A stretch of 64,000 nucleotides of DNA from Symsagittifera roscoffensis (GCF_963678635.1 NC_087062.1:15733789-15797788); one strand, 5' to 3'; shown: positions 10,556 to 23,200, numbered from the stretch's first letter. Program-made: numbers and translations. The notes: generated by a model not told the origin, from the letters alone.

Positions 10556-11752
10556 CCGCGTATACGGAACGCATCATATCAGCAGCACAACAGCAGAACC
10601 AAGCCATACGCTGCATTACTGGACAGAGCGCCTCCTGTCCCCTGGAAGCCATCCGCCTCGAATCAGGTGTCCAGAGCTACATGACCACTTCAAAACGACT
10701 GGTCGCGGCTTCGAGAGAGAAAGCGTACAGGCTTGCCCCACAGTACCCCCGGCGCATCGCTCTCGAAGGCAACACCTCCCACAGACTGTGCAGAGACAGC
10801 TGGAGGGAAAAGAGCAAAAGACTTGAAGAGCAATTCCCCACCGACCTACAGAAGAGGCTCCCCCTTCCACAGATCAAGGAACCACCTTGGAACTGCTACG
10901 ACAGACGCTGGAGTGTCTCCACCACCCTATCAGGAAAGAACAGAAGTGACGACGCGAAAGACAAAGCGATCAGCATCATCAGCAACTCTGGTGCTGACTT
11001 GGTCATCTATACGGACGGCTCGGCAGCCGATGGTATCAGGAACGGAGGTGCAGGGTTTGTCGTCACGAGAGGGAGCCCTGCGGACCCCGAAGTTTTGCAT
11101 AGCGCCAGCATCAAAGTCAGGGCTATCACCTCGTCCTTTGAGGAAGAAAGAGAAGCTTTTGGAGCAGCTTTGAACTGGATAGAAGACTCCAACTGCGACC
11201 CCGACACCGTCAACATGACAGCCACTGCTCTCGAAGGCGGCGGACCTGAGACGACTGATCTCAGCCTCACGTTTGACTCCCTCAGGCGCCCGATCAAGAT
11301 CCAATGGATTCCAGGCCAATCTCACAGACGAATCCAAACCAATCACTCTGAAAAGTGCAATTTCTACAATTAAACTATCCTTCAAAGACCCCCCCCCCCC
11401 AACATGCCCGGACGGCTGCAACCTATGCAAACCTGTCTACATTAGACGAGAAATCTATTCTTAGCCGCAAAGACGCTACGATGATTGCGCACTTGAGATC
11501 TGGCCACAGCTTGAAGTTGACAGCCTATCGGCATTTCATGAACCCAGCCGAAGACCCCACCTGCCCGAAATGTAACGAAGCCCCGGAAATGCTAGAACAC
11601 TGGTTACTGGAATGTCCCGGAACATTAGCAGCAAGACAAGAAATTTTTGGCACAACTGACGTGGGACTAGCCATCGTATCTCAAGATCCACACGGAACTA
11701 CGATGCTGGCGAAGAGATGCCTTTATGAGCTCCCTTCGGCATAACCACAATC

Positions 11753-11801
<49 letters not shown>

Positions 11802-11806
11802 GCAGC
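10556..11806 (+). mobile_element. 5'-truncated LINE with RNase H domain and (CAA)n tail
   Basis: Coding sequence starts abruptly after a stop at 10552. It begins with the post-RT region (QNQAIRCITGQ), then an RNase H domain: YTDGSA for the first Asp, a SSFEEEREAF glutamate region and IQWIPGQSH for the histidine end. After a frameshift near 11345 a new frame (11355-11744) carries HLRSGHS and a C-terminal CCHC motif (CPKCNE then HWLLECPG). It ends in the codons for LPSA and a (CAA)n tract. RNase H plus this CCHC places it in the I-like group of LINEs (I, R1, LOA, Tad relatives). The second RNase H Asp region is altered. Confidence 0.88.
11751..11806 (+). repeat. (CAA)n tract, LINE 3' tail
   Basis: About 18 CAA units directly follow the LINE stop codon, taking the place of a poly(A) tail. 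Confidence 0.9.
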
Positions 11807-13989
11807 AAATATTTTTTCTGTTTAAGCTACGCTTACTCCAGCAAAGACCACAATACGCTTACTTTTAATGACGGGTATGTTGAAGAGCTCTACTATTTTT
11901 GTGCAAGGTGGCTTCATACAGAGCGTTTTGATTTCCACAATTAATAAAAATAGAAACCAAGCTATTTTCAGCGGTTGATGCAATGCAGTACACAATGAAA
12001 ATTGCCTTTTTTCTAATGATAAATTTACTTTACCCAATAATTACAACTCGTTTGAAGCGCAATTTCTAAGCCTTCAAAACGATTTAAAAGGACTCACTTC
12101 CTTCACAGATATGAATCCAAAAACTAAATCGACAGACATGGAAGAAATTGACATCAAAATTGTCATTTTCAGTGACCCACAACCATCCCGCCTCAAACCC
12201 TAAGAAACTGGGAAAATCTCGAAGAGTAACCATTGTGGCATCAATATCCAAAGGACTATCCCACTAAACAACAATCTGTATACTGATTTGGATGGTCAAT
12301 CTTGAACTCCAAATCATTTACGTTACTAGCTATAAAAAACGTTTCCTTATATTGTAACCATGAACGGTGACTATTGGTTCTGTATTTTTAGCTGAGGTTA
12401 GAAACACATATTTTGGGACGAAGAGATTTTATGAGAAAAAGCTGTTTCTGGTTTTATTGAGTTGGATCACGGTTCATGTTTGGACCATTTCGAACTGATT
12501 TGTTTTATTATTTCTTTTTATTCAGAGTGCAAGGCAATTGTCGACAATACCAAGAAACTAAAGGAATGAAAAATTTTCTGCCCCTCTTGTTTGTGACTTC
12601 AGCGGATATCGGAAGATAGTTTTCGAACTTTTTTAAGGCGTCTATCTTAGAAAAAGCCTATCAAAGCCTACTATTCAGCTTCTCACTTGCAAAAGCGCAA
12701 AATTTTGGTTTCCTTGTTTTCAAATTCAAAATGCAATGAAATGTTTCATGCAATTTAACCCGGAAAACCATGTTGTCAAAGGAATATATCGCCTGTTTTT
12801 GTGTATATTTTCGCCTCAATTTTGTTGTTTTTTATCATATGCATGTCACTAAGAGCTAGGGGCTGTGTTTTATAAACAGCAAAATCTAGGGGCTCTACTT
12901 ATTTCAACAAAAATGAGCTTGAATGAAGCCTTTAAGGTCAATATAACACAGAGAAGAACTTTTTTTTATAACAGAGAAGAAATCGTGACGGAAGGTTGTG
13001 GGAATTTGTTCACAATTATTTGTCCGGTGGCTTCTTTGAATGCATACCAGCTCTCACTGATGTCTTGCGACCGCGACTCACGTTCCTAAACCAAACAAGC
13101 GATTCAATATCAGAATACGTGGATCTTTTTAATCACTCCTCCCTTTCTTACTTGTAGCGAATTGTCATCCACATGATGAATTAAGTTCAAACGGCTGAGC
13201 ATATGTGAAATTTCTACCTAATAACGCTTTGCAACCGGCAAAGCCGTCTTTGTTAAAGTTATTTGAAATTTGACACGAAAAAGTTATTACGCGAGCTCTT
13301 TTCTGTTTTCCTGTACAGAAAAATTTAATCTATCTTTTTTACTTTCATCCTACCCCTTTAAAATTTGTTACAACAAAAACTCCAGAAAATTTTATTGTTT
13401 TTCAGTGTTTTTAATGTTTAATGTTTTCAGTTTTTTTTTGAACAAATGGGCAGTTTATGGAACATTATGACCGATATGCACAGCAACTTTGTTATATTTT
13501 GTTTTTTTAGGCGTGATGTCTGTAATATGTCTGCGTGGTTTTTTTTGAAAGTTCACATCTGCTAAGCTTGCGAACATCTACAAGTTTAACAGATGCGCTG
13601 ACAATTCAACCTTTAACATTCTGTTTTTTAAAATATATAGCTCCTGCTTCTTAAGTAATTGACTCTTATAAATAGGTTTGTTAAAGGTTGTTAGTTTGAT
13701 GGAGTATGATTGGTTAGTATTTAATATCGCCTGTTTTAGTGTATATTTTCACCTCAATTTTGTTGATTTTCAGCAGATACACTGAAAAAACATAGATATT
13801 ACCACTCCACAAAATTAGCTGGTTGGTTGTTCCGACTTCTGAAGAAAGTGAAGGAATATTTGTGCTCGGGTTGGTTTTTTCCGTCTTCAAAAGTCGAATT
13901 TTTTTTTTTAAAGCAAACACTACCCCATAGACCTTAGTGGCAGTCGAAATATTCAAAGCTTCGTCCTGATATGAGCGTTCTTATTTTAC
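11807..13989. other. Non-coding stretch, no gene recognised
   Basis: No credible ORF or splice-bounded exon was found. Two similar ~50-bp blocks occur at 12783-12835 and 13724-13776 (AATATCGCCTGTTTT, then CCTCAATTTTGTTG), so part of it is repeat-derived. A short frame ending in GDIKY next to 13730 falls in that repeat and is not taken as an exon. Confidence 0.6.
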
Positions 13990-14596
13990 CTTAGCTACGG
14001 ATGGCAAATAAGCGTCAAAAACAGAAGCCATTTCCCAGTTTCCCAGAAATGCTGACAACACAGCGACGATTATGACACTGCCGACATACATGAGGATGCA
14101 GAGGCGTGGCTTGCGACAGATGCACTTCTCGGTCAGCAGGCCGAAGAAGTTGATTGTGATCTGCTCCGGGAGGAGAAACGAAAGCCATCCCAGATTCTGC
14201 ATGAAAAAATTCAAGCTTGATAAAATTTTTGATACAGAATTATTGACAGACGTATGAGTTATCTTTCAGAAAACCTCTCATCATTATTATATATACCCTT
14301 GAAGGGATAAAATATCATACGTTTTACTTAATTTACCGACATTCATCTTTGGCTGACTAATTTTACTTTTTTTTCGGTGTCATGATACACAATGTTTTTG
14401 CAGGGAAATGCCCGCCAAAGAAAAAAGACAAAAAAAAGGAAACAGAAATGGCTGAACTAAAAAAGCCGATAAAATTAATCGATTCGCCCAGCAAACATTT
14501 GAAAAAACTCTGGACACCCTAGAAGCTGATACAGTTATATTGTTTACTTACGGGCATCCATATACTACCACCGCATTTTTTCTTCTTACGAGCCAT
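13990..14596 (-). CDS. Putative single-pass membrane protein, first two exons
   Basis: Exon 1 (14552-14596) opens with ATG and encodes a Lys-rich start (MARKKKKCGG) ending at donor GTAAGT. Exon 2 (13990-14196) follows a pyrimidine-rich acceptor TTTTTTCATGCAG and ends at donor GTAAAA. Both introns are phase 0 and the join keeps frame, giving 84 residues so far. Residues ~50-72 (ILMYVGSVIIVAVLSAF) form one hydrophobic segment after a Cys/Arg-rich stretch, consistent with a type II or single-pass membrane protein. I did not find the next exon at lower coordinates and do not recognise the family. Confidence 0.55.
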
Positions 14597-15663
14597 TTTT
14601 GAAAACTGACTCTTCACCACATGGATATTTCGAGCCAATCAGTTGCCATACAGTAACTGGAAGAATAATTAAATCTTCTAGAGGGTTATTATGACCACAG
14701 TAACTTTTTTGATGACTCAAGTCAACTCTAAAATCAAATTGACGGTTACTGAAGTCATGAAATCATTATGGCTATCAAAAACTTATTCGGCTAAAAACGT
14801 CGAACTTGGTGCACAGTTTTATGCAAGGCAAAAAGTCTCTTAAATTGAGCATGAAAATGATTTATTCCTCAGCTCTCTGGAAAAGCAAAATCTTTCAAAA
14901 AATTGTGTATAATACTTTTGTAAGTTTTTCATTTTTATTAAAAAGAAAAAATCAAAGTTATTGTTTATTTTGTAAGGATTAGGCGAGTTTTTGCATGCTA
15001 CTGAGAAATTGTTTTTCTGTTGTTTTGTTATGCTTGGAGAGTTTTCAGTATAAGCTAGCCTGAATCTCAACCAAATCTCACACATGAAGCTGCTGTTTAC
15101 GTTTCCCTCAAAAGAGTAAAAAATATTTCGGAAAATTTCATAAATTCTCAATAATTTTTTTTCTATGTTTATTTTGATGGTCTCCAAAAAACCTCTAAAT
15201 TGGGTGTTTTAGAGTATCCGGAACTTTGATACATCGCTTTTATTTAAAATAAATACTTGATAAGAGGCCAAAACTTTAAAAAGCAGATTTTACACATCTT
15301 CAGTAAAGCTTCTATATGGTTAACGAAATCACTCCCAACTCAACTACCCGCCCCTTGACCTGAACCACCCCCTCACCACCTTAACCATAACATAACCCCC
15401 TCCTGAACATGAACAGATCAAAAATTAGGTCACATAATCGGTAAAACACAGACCAAAATAGTTTGGACCGAGTGAAACGCTTAAGAAAAACGAAAAAAAA
15501 AACGAAGTTAAGGCTAGTAAAATCACAAATTGCAGGAGGAAATCGAAACACCAAAAGCAACTAAAACGAAAATTGCGCACTGCAATAATAAACGAGTCTA
15601 AGATGAGGCAACTGTAGACTTAGGGGATTGCTTCTCTAGGTTCGTTCTCTCTTTCTTAACGAC
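14597..15663. other. Non-coding stretch
   Basis: AT-rich sequence upstream of the membrane-protein gene. A 115-codon minus-strand frame at 14840-15187 has low-complexity Phe/Lys/Asn content and no supporting motif. Nothing else is recognisable. Confidence 0.5.
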
Positions 15664-15846
15664 ATGGCAAGTATCCCTTGGGTAGTGAATTACGCGGGGC
15701 GACCGAGATTAACTACTATCTACAATCCCGAAAGGGTTAAGTTGGTGGCAACTATTCTAGTTTGTATTATGCTGCTTGCCCCCTTCTTGTGTACTGCTCT
15801 TCATGCAGTCTTGTCTACTCGATACAATCGCAAAAATTTCCTATGA
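15664..15846 (+). CDS. Small ORF, 60 codons, one predicted membrane segment
   Basis: ATG follows a pyrimidine-rich stretch. The peptide has a polar N-terminus with several Arg (NYAGRPRLTT) and a hydrophobic block (VATILVCIMLLAPFLC), then a short basic tail. It could be a small membrane protein, a first exon or a chance frame. No homology is recognised and no splice donor is obvious at the end. Confidence 0.25.
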   Translation: MASIPWVVNYAGRPRLTTIYNPERVKLVATILVCIMLLAPFLCTALHAVLSTRYNRKNFL

Positions 15847-17420
15847 TAAAATAATTTAGATGAATATACGTCTAATTACAGAAGGCTCTGAGTGGCCAGG
15901 TTATAATCTAATAATGAAATCAAAAGGAAAGGGTCCGCGATTTATCAACCAAATTGCCTGACTACAATTAACATGCACTTATTTCACTAACACTAAACTA
16001 TTCTCTCTCTCTAAAGAATTTCTGATGAGAAACACCTATCTACAGTTTCTATTATAACTTTTCTCTTACTCCGAGAACCAACTACTCATTTTGCTAGCAA
16101 TTATTGTTCTCTCTTACTAACTGAGATCAAACTATACTCTCTCTCAGTATCAAATGTTCTCTTCTTTGACTGAGAACCAACTACTCTTAATAGTAGCTAA
16201 AAATTGATCTGACACTTAAAGGCTCTCCGGTACCCTCCATTTCCTATTTTCCTTACACGTAGTTTTAGTTAAGTCACGGCATTCCCTATCAGTCCTGGCA
16301 AACGCCTACATCACCCGTTCGCACATGTTTTAAGACTATATCACCCTGTCAACTCTGCCACGTGCCAAATTCTGTTTCTTTATCAGTCTTTTCACGTTTA
16401 TTAGATACCCGGTATGCGATATGTGTCACAATTTGACCAAGCAAACAAATGTCATACGATTCTAATCAGCTAATTCCTGACCTCAGTGACTTCAACCCTC
16501 GAGTTCAACTCAACCTCCAAACCATTCTATGCTTACTCAGTGACCCGCCCAAGGTCTTTATTTAAATTATCCCTATAACGTTCCGACCTCCCAAGGGTAA
16601 AGGAAACTCTTTTCATGGGTAGCTAATTCATTCCAAGCATCTAAATTTTCTACCTGCACTTTATTCCAATCCCGACCTTCTAGCTACCAGGGGAACGTAG
16701 TTCGTCTCTTAGGGGTCAAATCAAAACAAAAAGTCACCTGCGGGAAGCCAATTAAATTCCCCGTCCGTTCATACTTTCTAGGAGACCTAATTCTTATGCT
16801 GCGGTCTTATTACTATCAATTTCCTCTGGGACTACTTTTCCTTTGTCTGGTTGAATTGCTTTTAATATATCATTAGCAAAGCTTAACTGACACCAATGAT
16901 TACCAAGTCCACTTTGAATTAATTCTACTACTCCAAGGTTGCAATATAAAACCGGAAGTGGAGGTCCTGGGGGAGACGGGTTCCAAACTTAAGCTTCCCT
17001 CAACTAGGCCTACAATAAACTAAAATCTGAGCCATTACAGCCGCTAGTTTCCGAGTTCTGATAAAGCCTTTAAACTTCCGGGGACCGTTATCACTTGCCC
17101 CCCACGAGTCTGAGGGTTCCCGTTTTTCGTGTGCCCGGGTCAAATTATCTCTAGTACCCCTCCTCTGAGTTTCATAACATTAGCTTTCTTAATTGCAAAT
17201 TTTTTTGGGGGAGGGGGTTCGTTGATTTTGTCAAATTTTACTTTTTAGCATAGGAGGGACGATATTTTCAAAGATTGAACTATTTTGAACCCCACTCTTT
17301 GTTTGCTGTAGTACTTAACTTAATAACTGATCTTAGGCTCAGGTCACTATAGCATGTAATGCATTAGAACCACCAATTCTACAGTAACTAAGCCGACAAA
17401 ACATGAGCAGACTAATAATA
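15847..17420. other. Non-coding stretch with CT-rich repeats
   Basis: Between 16000 and 16200 short blocks of TTCTCTCTTACT and ACTGAGAACCAACTACTC recur. The rest has no ORF of note. It may be transposon-derived, but I see no termini. Confidence 0.5.
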
Positions 17421-17429
17421 TTTGAAACA

Positions 17430-17520
17430 CAATATTTTCCGTTTGAAAAAAAAAACAAGTCCTGGTCAGATTGGAACCCAGGAGGACCTTTGTTGTCCCA
17501 CGCATATTCGTTGACTCCAG
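17430..17520 (-). repeat. tRNA-like SINE or promoter module, copy C
   Basis: The reverse complement matches the modules at 52612-52700 and 53371-53452: a box-A-like GAATACGCGTGGG, GACAGCAAAGGTCC, a box-B-like GGTTCGAA/GGTTCCAA, then oligo-T and CAAACGG. The order of boxes and terminal T-run is that of a tRNA-derived Pol III unit. Confidence 0.6.
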
Positions 17521-17567
17521 GCTACGAGTGCCGGAGACGACATGAAACTTGAATTTCGTATGAACCA

Positions 17568-17715
17568 AGGTGCCACCAGGTGAGTACTTACGGTGCAAAG
17601 AGCCAACCGTAGGGGGAAACCGTTGGTGCAACTCGTTGGGGCAAACCGTTGGGGCAAAATACTTATGGGGCAAAGGGCTACACGTTGGGGCTTGGGGGGC
17701 CGTAAGGGGCAAAGA
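17568..17715. repeat. G-rich short tandem repeat, GGGGCAAA type
   Basis: The motif GTTGGGGCAAACC and variants recur about seven times. The minus-strand frame across it (17347-17829) is a by-product of this composition. Confidence 0.6.
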
Positions 17716-18293
17716 TGCAAACGCTAGGCTGGGGGAGAGGTTAACGGAATCTTTTGCGATTTGAAAAAGTTTAGGTTTGGAAATCGAGAAGGTCGTACAT
17801 TCATTTTGCAAACTTTCCGCATTGATCAATGCAGTACCAAAAAGTGGGGGGAAAAATTTTAATTGATTTTGAATGCAATTTTTTAAAATTTTTCATTTGA
17901 AAAAAAAAACATGGGATTAAAATCGATTTTTGATTCAATTTTGTTGTCTGAGTGCAACATGGGAATCAATTATACTGATAACCTTTTGGATCACAAAAAT
18001 CTATTATACTTGATTCCAGGGCAAATTATTCTCCGTGTATTTAGCATAATCGGTGGCTAAGGTTTCAGTCACCAATTTTATTCTCACTTCTATTAAAATA
18101 GTAAAATAGTCCCAACACTTCTCTCAGAAAGACACTATTTAAGATGTAGAGAGTGCCCTACAAAAACGAATATCAACATTTATTTGAGTTTTGATAAGTC
18201 GCTTTGAAGTGTAATTTTGTCAAACCTGGTTATCTGATCACATATTTGGTTCGTTTTGACAGTTAGCAATCTCTTCTAATTTCGACAGTGAAA

Positions 18294-18432
18294 ATGTTCG
18301 CACAGAGTTTAATATGGTTATCAAGTTTTATCATTTTAAGTTTTGCCGTACATCTCAGTCGGCAATTTGAAATAAGTCGACGAAGTGTTGGTGGAGATAG
18401 AGTACCCGAGCAAATTCACCTGACCTGCACAG
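18294..18432 (+). CDS. Signal-peptide exon, purple acid phosphatase-like (first exon)
   Basis: ATG at 18294 sits just after an AG preceded by pyrimidines (TTCTAATTTCGACAG). The first ~20 residues are hydrophobic (LIWLSSFIILSFAV) and look like a signal peptide. The exon then reads VPEQIHLTCTG and ends at ACAG/GTAAAA, phase 1. The PEQIHL segment matches the start of the N-terminal domain of animal metallophosphatases of the purple acid phosphatase type. No later exon was found before the gap or the giant element. The family call rests on one short motif. Confidence 0.5.
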
Positions 18433-18496
18433 GTAAAAACAACGAAAACATTGATAGAGATTTGGAATCTATTTAACATTTAACTTTACCCTGCCA

Positions 18497-18606
18497 CCCC
18501 CCCCCCCCCCCCCCACATCGGGCACCTAGTAACGAATATCCCCTAAAAAGAAATAAATCCACGGTTAAGCATATGAGATTTTTGTACCTAGTAACGAATA
18601 TCGCCC
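18497..18606. repeat. Dispersed repeat D1, copy 1
   Basis: A poly-C run is followed by CACCTAGTAACGAATATC, then AAATCCACGGTTAAGCATATG and a second TACCTAGTAACGAATATC. Related copies lie at 55424-55520 and 60285-60378. Confidence 0.7.
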
Positions 18607-18884
18607 CTTTTGCTAAAGGGATATATAGTTAAAATTATCCGAAATTTGAAATCTTGAACATTATAGCGGCTGAAATTTTTTGCCAAATCTTAAAGGTTTG
18701 GCCTCTAGGATTGTTCACCTTGAATATATCCTACTAGTGTCCTCCGAACGCGAATCTTGCGAGATACTTGCGAAGGAATGCAAATCTTGCCAGAAATCTC
18801 CAAGATGAAAGCAAAATACCTCTTAATTTTTGCGAATGGAACGCATATCTAGACAGGATCATGCAAATTGTACTATTGTGTTCT

Positions 18885-18925
18885 TGCAAGACTTCTTGCA
18901 AGATACCTTGCAAGATTTGCAATCC
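18885..18925. repeat. Palindrome cluster TCTTGCAAGA
   Basis: TCTTGCAAGA-type palindromes occur three times in about 40 bases, with related CTTGCGAGA motifs upstream from 18755. Confidence 0.6.
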
Positions 18926-19162
18926 GAGAACATTAGAGTAGTTATAGTTGTCAACAAAGGTTTTTTGAACTTAAAGTATTGAAACACCACTCACTCCCGA
19001 TTCGCACTTACATTTCACTTACATTAAAAATGACCTTGCCCAGCGACAGTTTTTTTTGCCCAGAGAGTCTCTCTTTTTTGAAATCATGTTACTGGAATAC
19101 TAATTCATAAAAAGATCATTGTCCATAATTAAAGAGACTCCTTTCAAGTGCCCCGCACCGAC

Positions 19163-19362
19163 NNNNNNNNNNNNNNNNNNNNNNNNNNNNNNNNNNNNNN
19201 NNNNNNNNNNNNNNNNNNNNNNNNNNNNNNNNNNNNNNNNNNNNNNNNNNNNNNNNNNNNNNNNNNNNNNNNNNNNNNNNNNNNNNNNNNNNNNNNNNNN
19301 NNNNNNNNNNNNNNNNNNNNNNNNNNNNNNNNNNNNNNNNNNNNNNNNNNNNNNNNNNNNNN
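19163..19362. other. Assembly gap (200 N)
   Basis: A run of N with the round length of 200, so the true size is unknown. The first base after it is the second base of an LTR terminus, so the break falls exactly at the end of the giant element. Confidence 0.99.
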
Positions 19363-19845
19363 GGATAACTAAATCAATAAGTAACTCCAGAATAATTAAG
19401 GAATTAAGTTTTGACTTGAGGAGTTTTGAATTAACAAATCCCAGCTTGAGAATTGTGTTTTAACTTGAGATATGAGTATTTGTCGCTGGACCATTGGGAG
19501 ACTTCGGTTGTCTACCTTTCCACCGAAGGTTCACTCTGGTCCACTTCTAATTCGCTTCTTTGTTGTTCGTAATCACTCTGTCTTCTGTTTCGAACAACAC
19601 AGCTCTACTCTGGTATATTTTTATGTCTGGAAATTGCAAATAGAAATTTCATGCTGTTTTTTTCGACCATTTTCCCGCGATTGTAAATCGGTTCTTTTGA
19701 TTTTATTAATTTTGCATTTTCAGTTGTCGCGAGAAACTTGAGCATGACATGTCCAATTCAAAATTTTGAAAAGTTTCATTTCACCCCAAAATCATGTTTC
19801 TTGTGTTGCTCAAGGTCAAACGTCCAAATATGACCGACTGGCACA
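19362..19845 (-). repeat. 3' LTR of the giant Gypsy element
   Basis: On the minus strand it begins TGTGCCAGTCGG and ends GTTATCC(A), with the last base inside the gap. It is homologous to 40121-40594, with an 8-bp insertion at about 19814. Confidence 0.88.
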
Positions 19846-19862
19846 TACTCCCCGGACTCAAG
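19846..19862 (-). other. Polypurine tract candidate
   Basis: Immediately before the 3' LTR the minus strand reads GAGTCCGGGGAGTA, a short purine-rich run in the position expected for the plus-strand primer. Confidence 0.5.
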
Positions 19863-20249
19863 ACCGATGTCCTCATCGCGTGTCGCCGTCTGCCAGTGAG
19901 CCCCAGAATGTTGAGTGTTGCTCAAGATACAGTGCCAGTGGTCATTTACAGAAGTTTGCCGCAGATTTAACTTTATCTATACCAAAATTCACAACCCAGC
20001 AAAAATATCACACTATCGCTAAACAGCTATCAAAACCTGCAAACACCTGCACCCTAAATTTCCGCTTTGTACGCCAATGATTAAAATTTCTTTTGTTTTA
20101 TCCAATCAGAAAATTGTCATGCAGCATTTTGGTCCATATAATAGATATAGCATATAAATAACAATACTTTGGTTCATTAAAATTTCTTTTCTTTGACCTC
20201 GGATTTTATCCGAGTTCACATTTAAGCCCCCCGTTCTTTCCCTCTCAAG

Positions 20250-23200
20250 ACACAAGAAACCGACAATGAGCTCCCTGCTCACTTCATGCTCCTTGCTTTC
20301 GAGGTGATACGTCTGACACTGTGATCTGCCTCAATAGCGCTTCCTCATTGTCAGAGCTGATCCCGATCTCTTCCCAATCCTTCAGTTGTTCGTAGGATCG
20401 CATCCACTCCCTCTGCATTTGCAATTTTTTTGCCTGGCTCGGCAAGCCCTTCACTTTAGATTCCCGATTCAGGCAAAAGGAGTTGTGTGAATCAAACTCA
20501 CATTCTTCGCCAAGTCTTCTTCCAATATTGACTCCCTCGCCTTGGTATTACTTCTAGACACCCGACCAACTCTTTTCCAACCCGTTGTGATTGCTTTTCG
20601 ATGGGTCAATAAGGGTCTTTTGAAGGCTTCCGGTCCTATCTCAGCCAGGAACTGTCGATATTCTTTCTGATGTTTTTTCATGCAATCTTTCGTCACCGTG
20701 TATAACCAAGACGTCAATGTCGCTCGAAATCATGGGAAGAATCTTATGCGGCTCCCCACATGCCTGACCTCCATTGGTATAGAGAATACCTTGCACGCAG
20801 TCTCAAACAAATGGAGCCTTCTGCTATAATCAATAGCGTGTATCGTTTCCGCTGTCGGTGTCTTCGACTCTCGATATTTCGTTACATTTTCCTCAATTCA
20901 TCGCAACGCCAGCATTGAACTCACTACCAGCAGGGTCACCTTCTGTCGATGATCGGGTAGCCCGATCGACCTAATTTCTTCCGCGTCCCATATCAGAGAG
21001 AGGTTTGATTACTCCGGATACCACACCGTTTGAGCAAGGCAGTGGCACGGGCATTCCCCATGTGTGAGGTTTATACTCCGAAGGTTGCGTTCTCCCGATG
21101 CTTCAAGCAGAGGTTCCAACTCATTTTTTTATGTGTCACCTTATTCTTCTCCAGTGCGGGTGTGCTGCTTGTCGGTTTTCCGATCGTGTTTTGTCTCTCA
21201 AAGTCACTCGTGTTCTCACCTTCCAGACTCAGTAGAGTTCCTCCCCCAAGATCTCACTCAAGTTATCTCTCTGTTCCCCCGGTACAGTCCCCAGGATCTT
21301 CCTCAACAGTCTGTGCGAGTGATGCGACATTCTTGCCAGGCGTACGCATTTGGGCACCGAGAAGGCTTTGTCAATCAGTATCCTCTGGCTGGATACCTCC
21401 ACCATCGCCATGTGTAGTGGGTAGTGGCTTCCACACATATTGGCCATGACTGATCCCACTAGGGACTTTGCGTTCACTGGCAAACTGTATGCTTCACTCA
21501 TGGGAAACCCCATTTCCGCCTTTAGACCATTGTTTCACCTTCTGATATGCTTCTGGGTTATTTGCAGCACTCCTGGCCATGACGCCTGCTCAACGCAGTT
21601 ACCAAGTGGTGTTCGGGCTCCAGCATCTCCAGCGACTGTAAAATGCACATCCTTGAGAAGAACCCCAATGCTGTTGCTATTTTTACTGTAGTGTTCGTGT
21701 AACTCTCAGCCACTATCTGCACTTCACTTTTCTCTTTCTCGGTGATGTCGCCAAACCAAGTGGCTAGATCTTCTCTCTGAAAGGACTGTATCCTGACACA
21801 TGATCGTCCATCGCAAGAATGTTCTCCACTTCCAGAGGTCAGATCGAGACAACTACCGGGTTACATCTTTTTCATTGACTTCTCTAGCTTGTTCATTTTT
21901 TCTCCCGGCTCCTCATTGTGGGGTAGGATCAGCTTGTGTATCATGTTCAGAGTTCCCAAATCTTCATCCTTCATCGGCGACAATCTTACTCGCTCCGTGA
22001 CTTCTTCTATCAGGTTTGAATGGGGATGTGGGCACCAAGAAGGCCTCAACAACTTCCAAACCGTTCCCAGATTCGTGATCAGCGTGTCATTTCCATTTCC
22101 CATCTTCAGTTCCTTCCTCTTGTTTGAGCGCGGTACGCTAATCACCTCTGGCATCTTCTCAAGTATCAGACCTAGGCTCGGTCTCTCCCTTTCAGCTGAG
22201 TCAATTTCAATTATCTTCTCTGTCCAAAACTTCAACAACTCGGTCACTTCAAAGTTCTTGTGGGCATTCCCGGCCTCTGAATCCAAGAAAGGGTTATATG
22301 CTAACCCCATTACTCCAGATAATACCGGTATTTCCCCGTCTGGTGGGTTTCGAGTAGTCACCAGCCAGGACTAAATTGCGATGCACGTCATGCCCCTCTT
22401 CGAACTTCTTGTTGTAGAATCTCCGTATTTCGTCAAGTTTCCCGTGGTTCTCTAGAGACTGTCTGGAGTCATCTTTTTTTTTCGATCCCCGTACTCTGGT
22501 ACACGTTCAGTATGACCGTGTAGACTCTCCTCCATAGTGTTGCTCCCCATGGCCTTCTGATGACACACTTGGACGGTACTATTGGTCATCACTGACATTA
22601 TACACCTCATAAAACAAGTGGCATCTTTTATTCTCGCTAGACTCAAACCGGAATTATCTCTGGCGATATGCTGTGCCAGCATCTGATAAACCTCTAGAGT
22701 CTTGTTGCCCAGCTTCACCTTATTGTGTGATGTCAACACTTCTAATTCAATTCCCACCAGGCTCCATGCGAACATCAGTTTTCCTGCCGTCCTGACAAAA
22801 GGGTTTGACATCAATGGCTACGCAGACGAGGGTGTTCTCATCGACTCTTCGAAATATTCCCGCAGCAGATTTTTCCAAGTTCGTTTCAGCTGGTTCCCAA
22901 ATTCTAAGTTGTTAATCTCGGCTTTTTTCTGGGTAGCCCGATTGCGACGCTTGCGGACACTCCACAATCGAGTTTCTTCAGGCAATCCTCCAGTTCTTTC
23001 ATGGTCTCCAGAGCCATCCACCAAGGTCGAGCGGTATTCCTCGTAGCATTTCTCTCAAGAGGATCGCTAGATACCCGCTTCCCCGTGGCCTGGTGCTCAG
23101 TCGAGAGCCATTCTTTGCTAACTTCTACTTCCCATGTTTGTCCACTCGTCGAAGCCCTTGTGGTGTTTGCCTTCTGAGGTCGGTAGTCTTCCTCCGTTGT

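Larger units (their letters stand above)
18433..19162. other. Non-coding stretch before the assembly gap
   Basis: It contains a poly-C run at 18497-18514, a dispersed repeat (listed separately) and a palindrome cluster near 18890. No ORF of note. Confidence 0.6.

Noticed and set aside
13714-13956. Possible third exon of the membrane-protein gene
   Set aside because: The candidate acceptor gives a stop at once in the required phase, and the segment is part of a repeat also present at 12783.
17347-17829. 160-codon minus-strand ORF
   Set aside because: It crosses a tRNA-like module and a GGGGCAAA repeat, so the open frame is compositional.
20080-20165. CCAAT and TATA-like cluster in the 3' region of the giant element
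   Set aside because: Suggestive of a promoter, but no transcript or ORF fits it in either direction; motifs of this length are expected by chance in AT-rich DNA.
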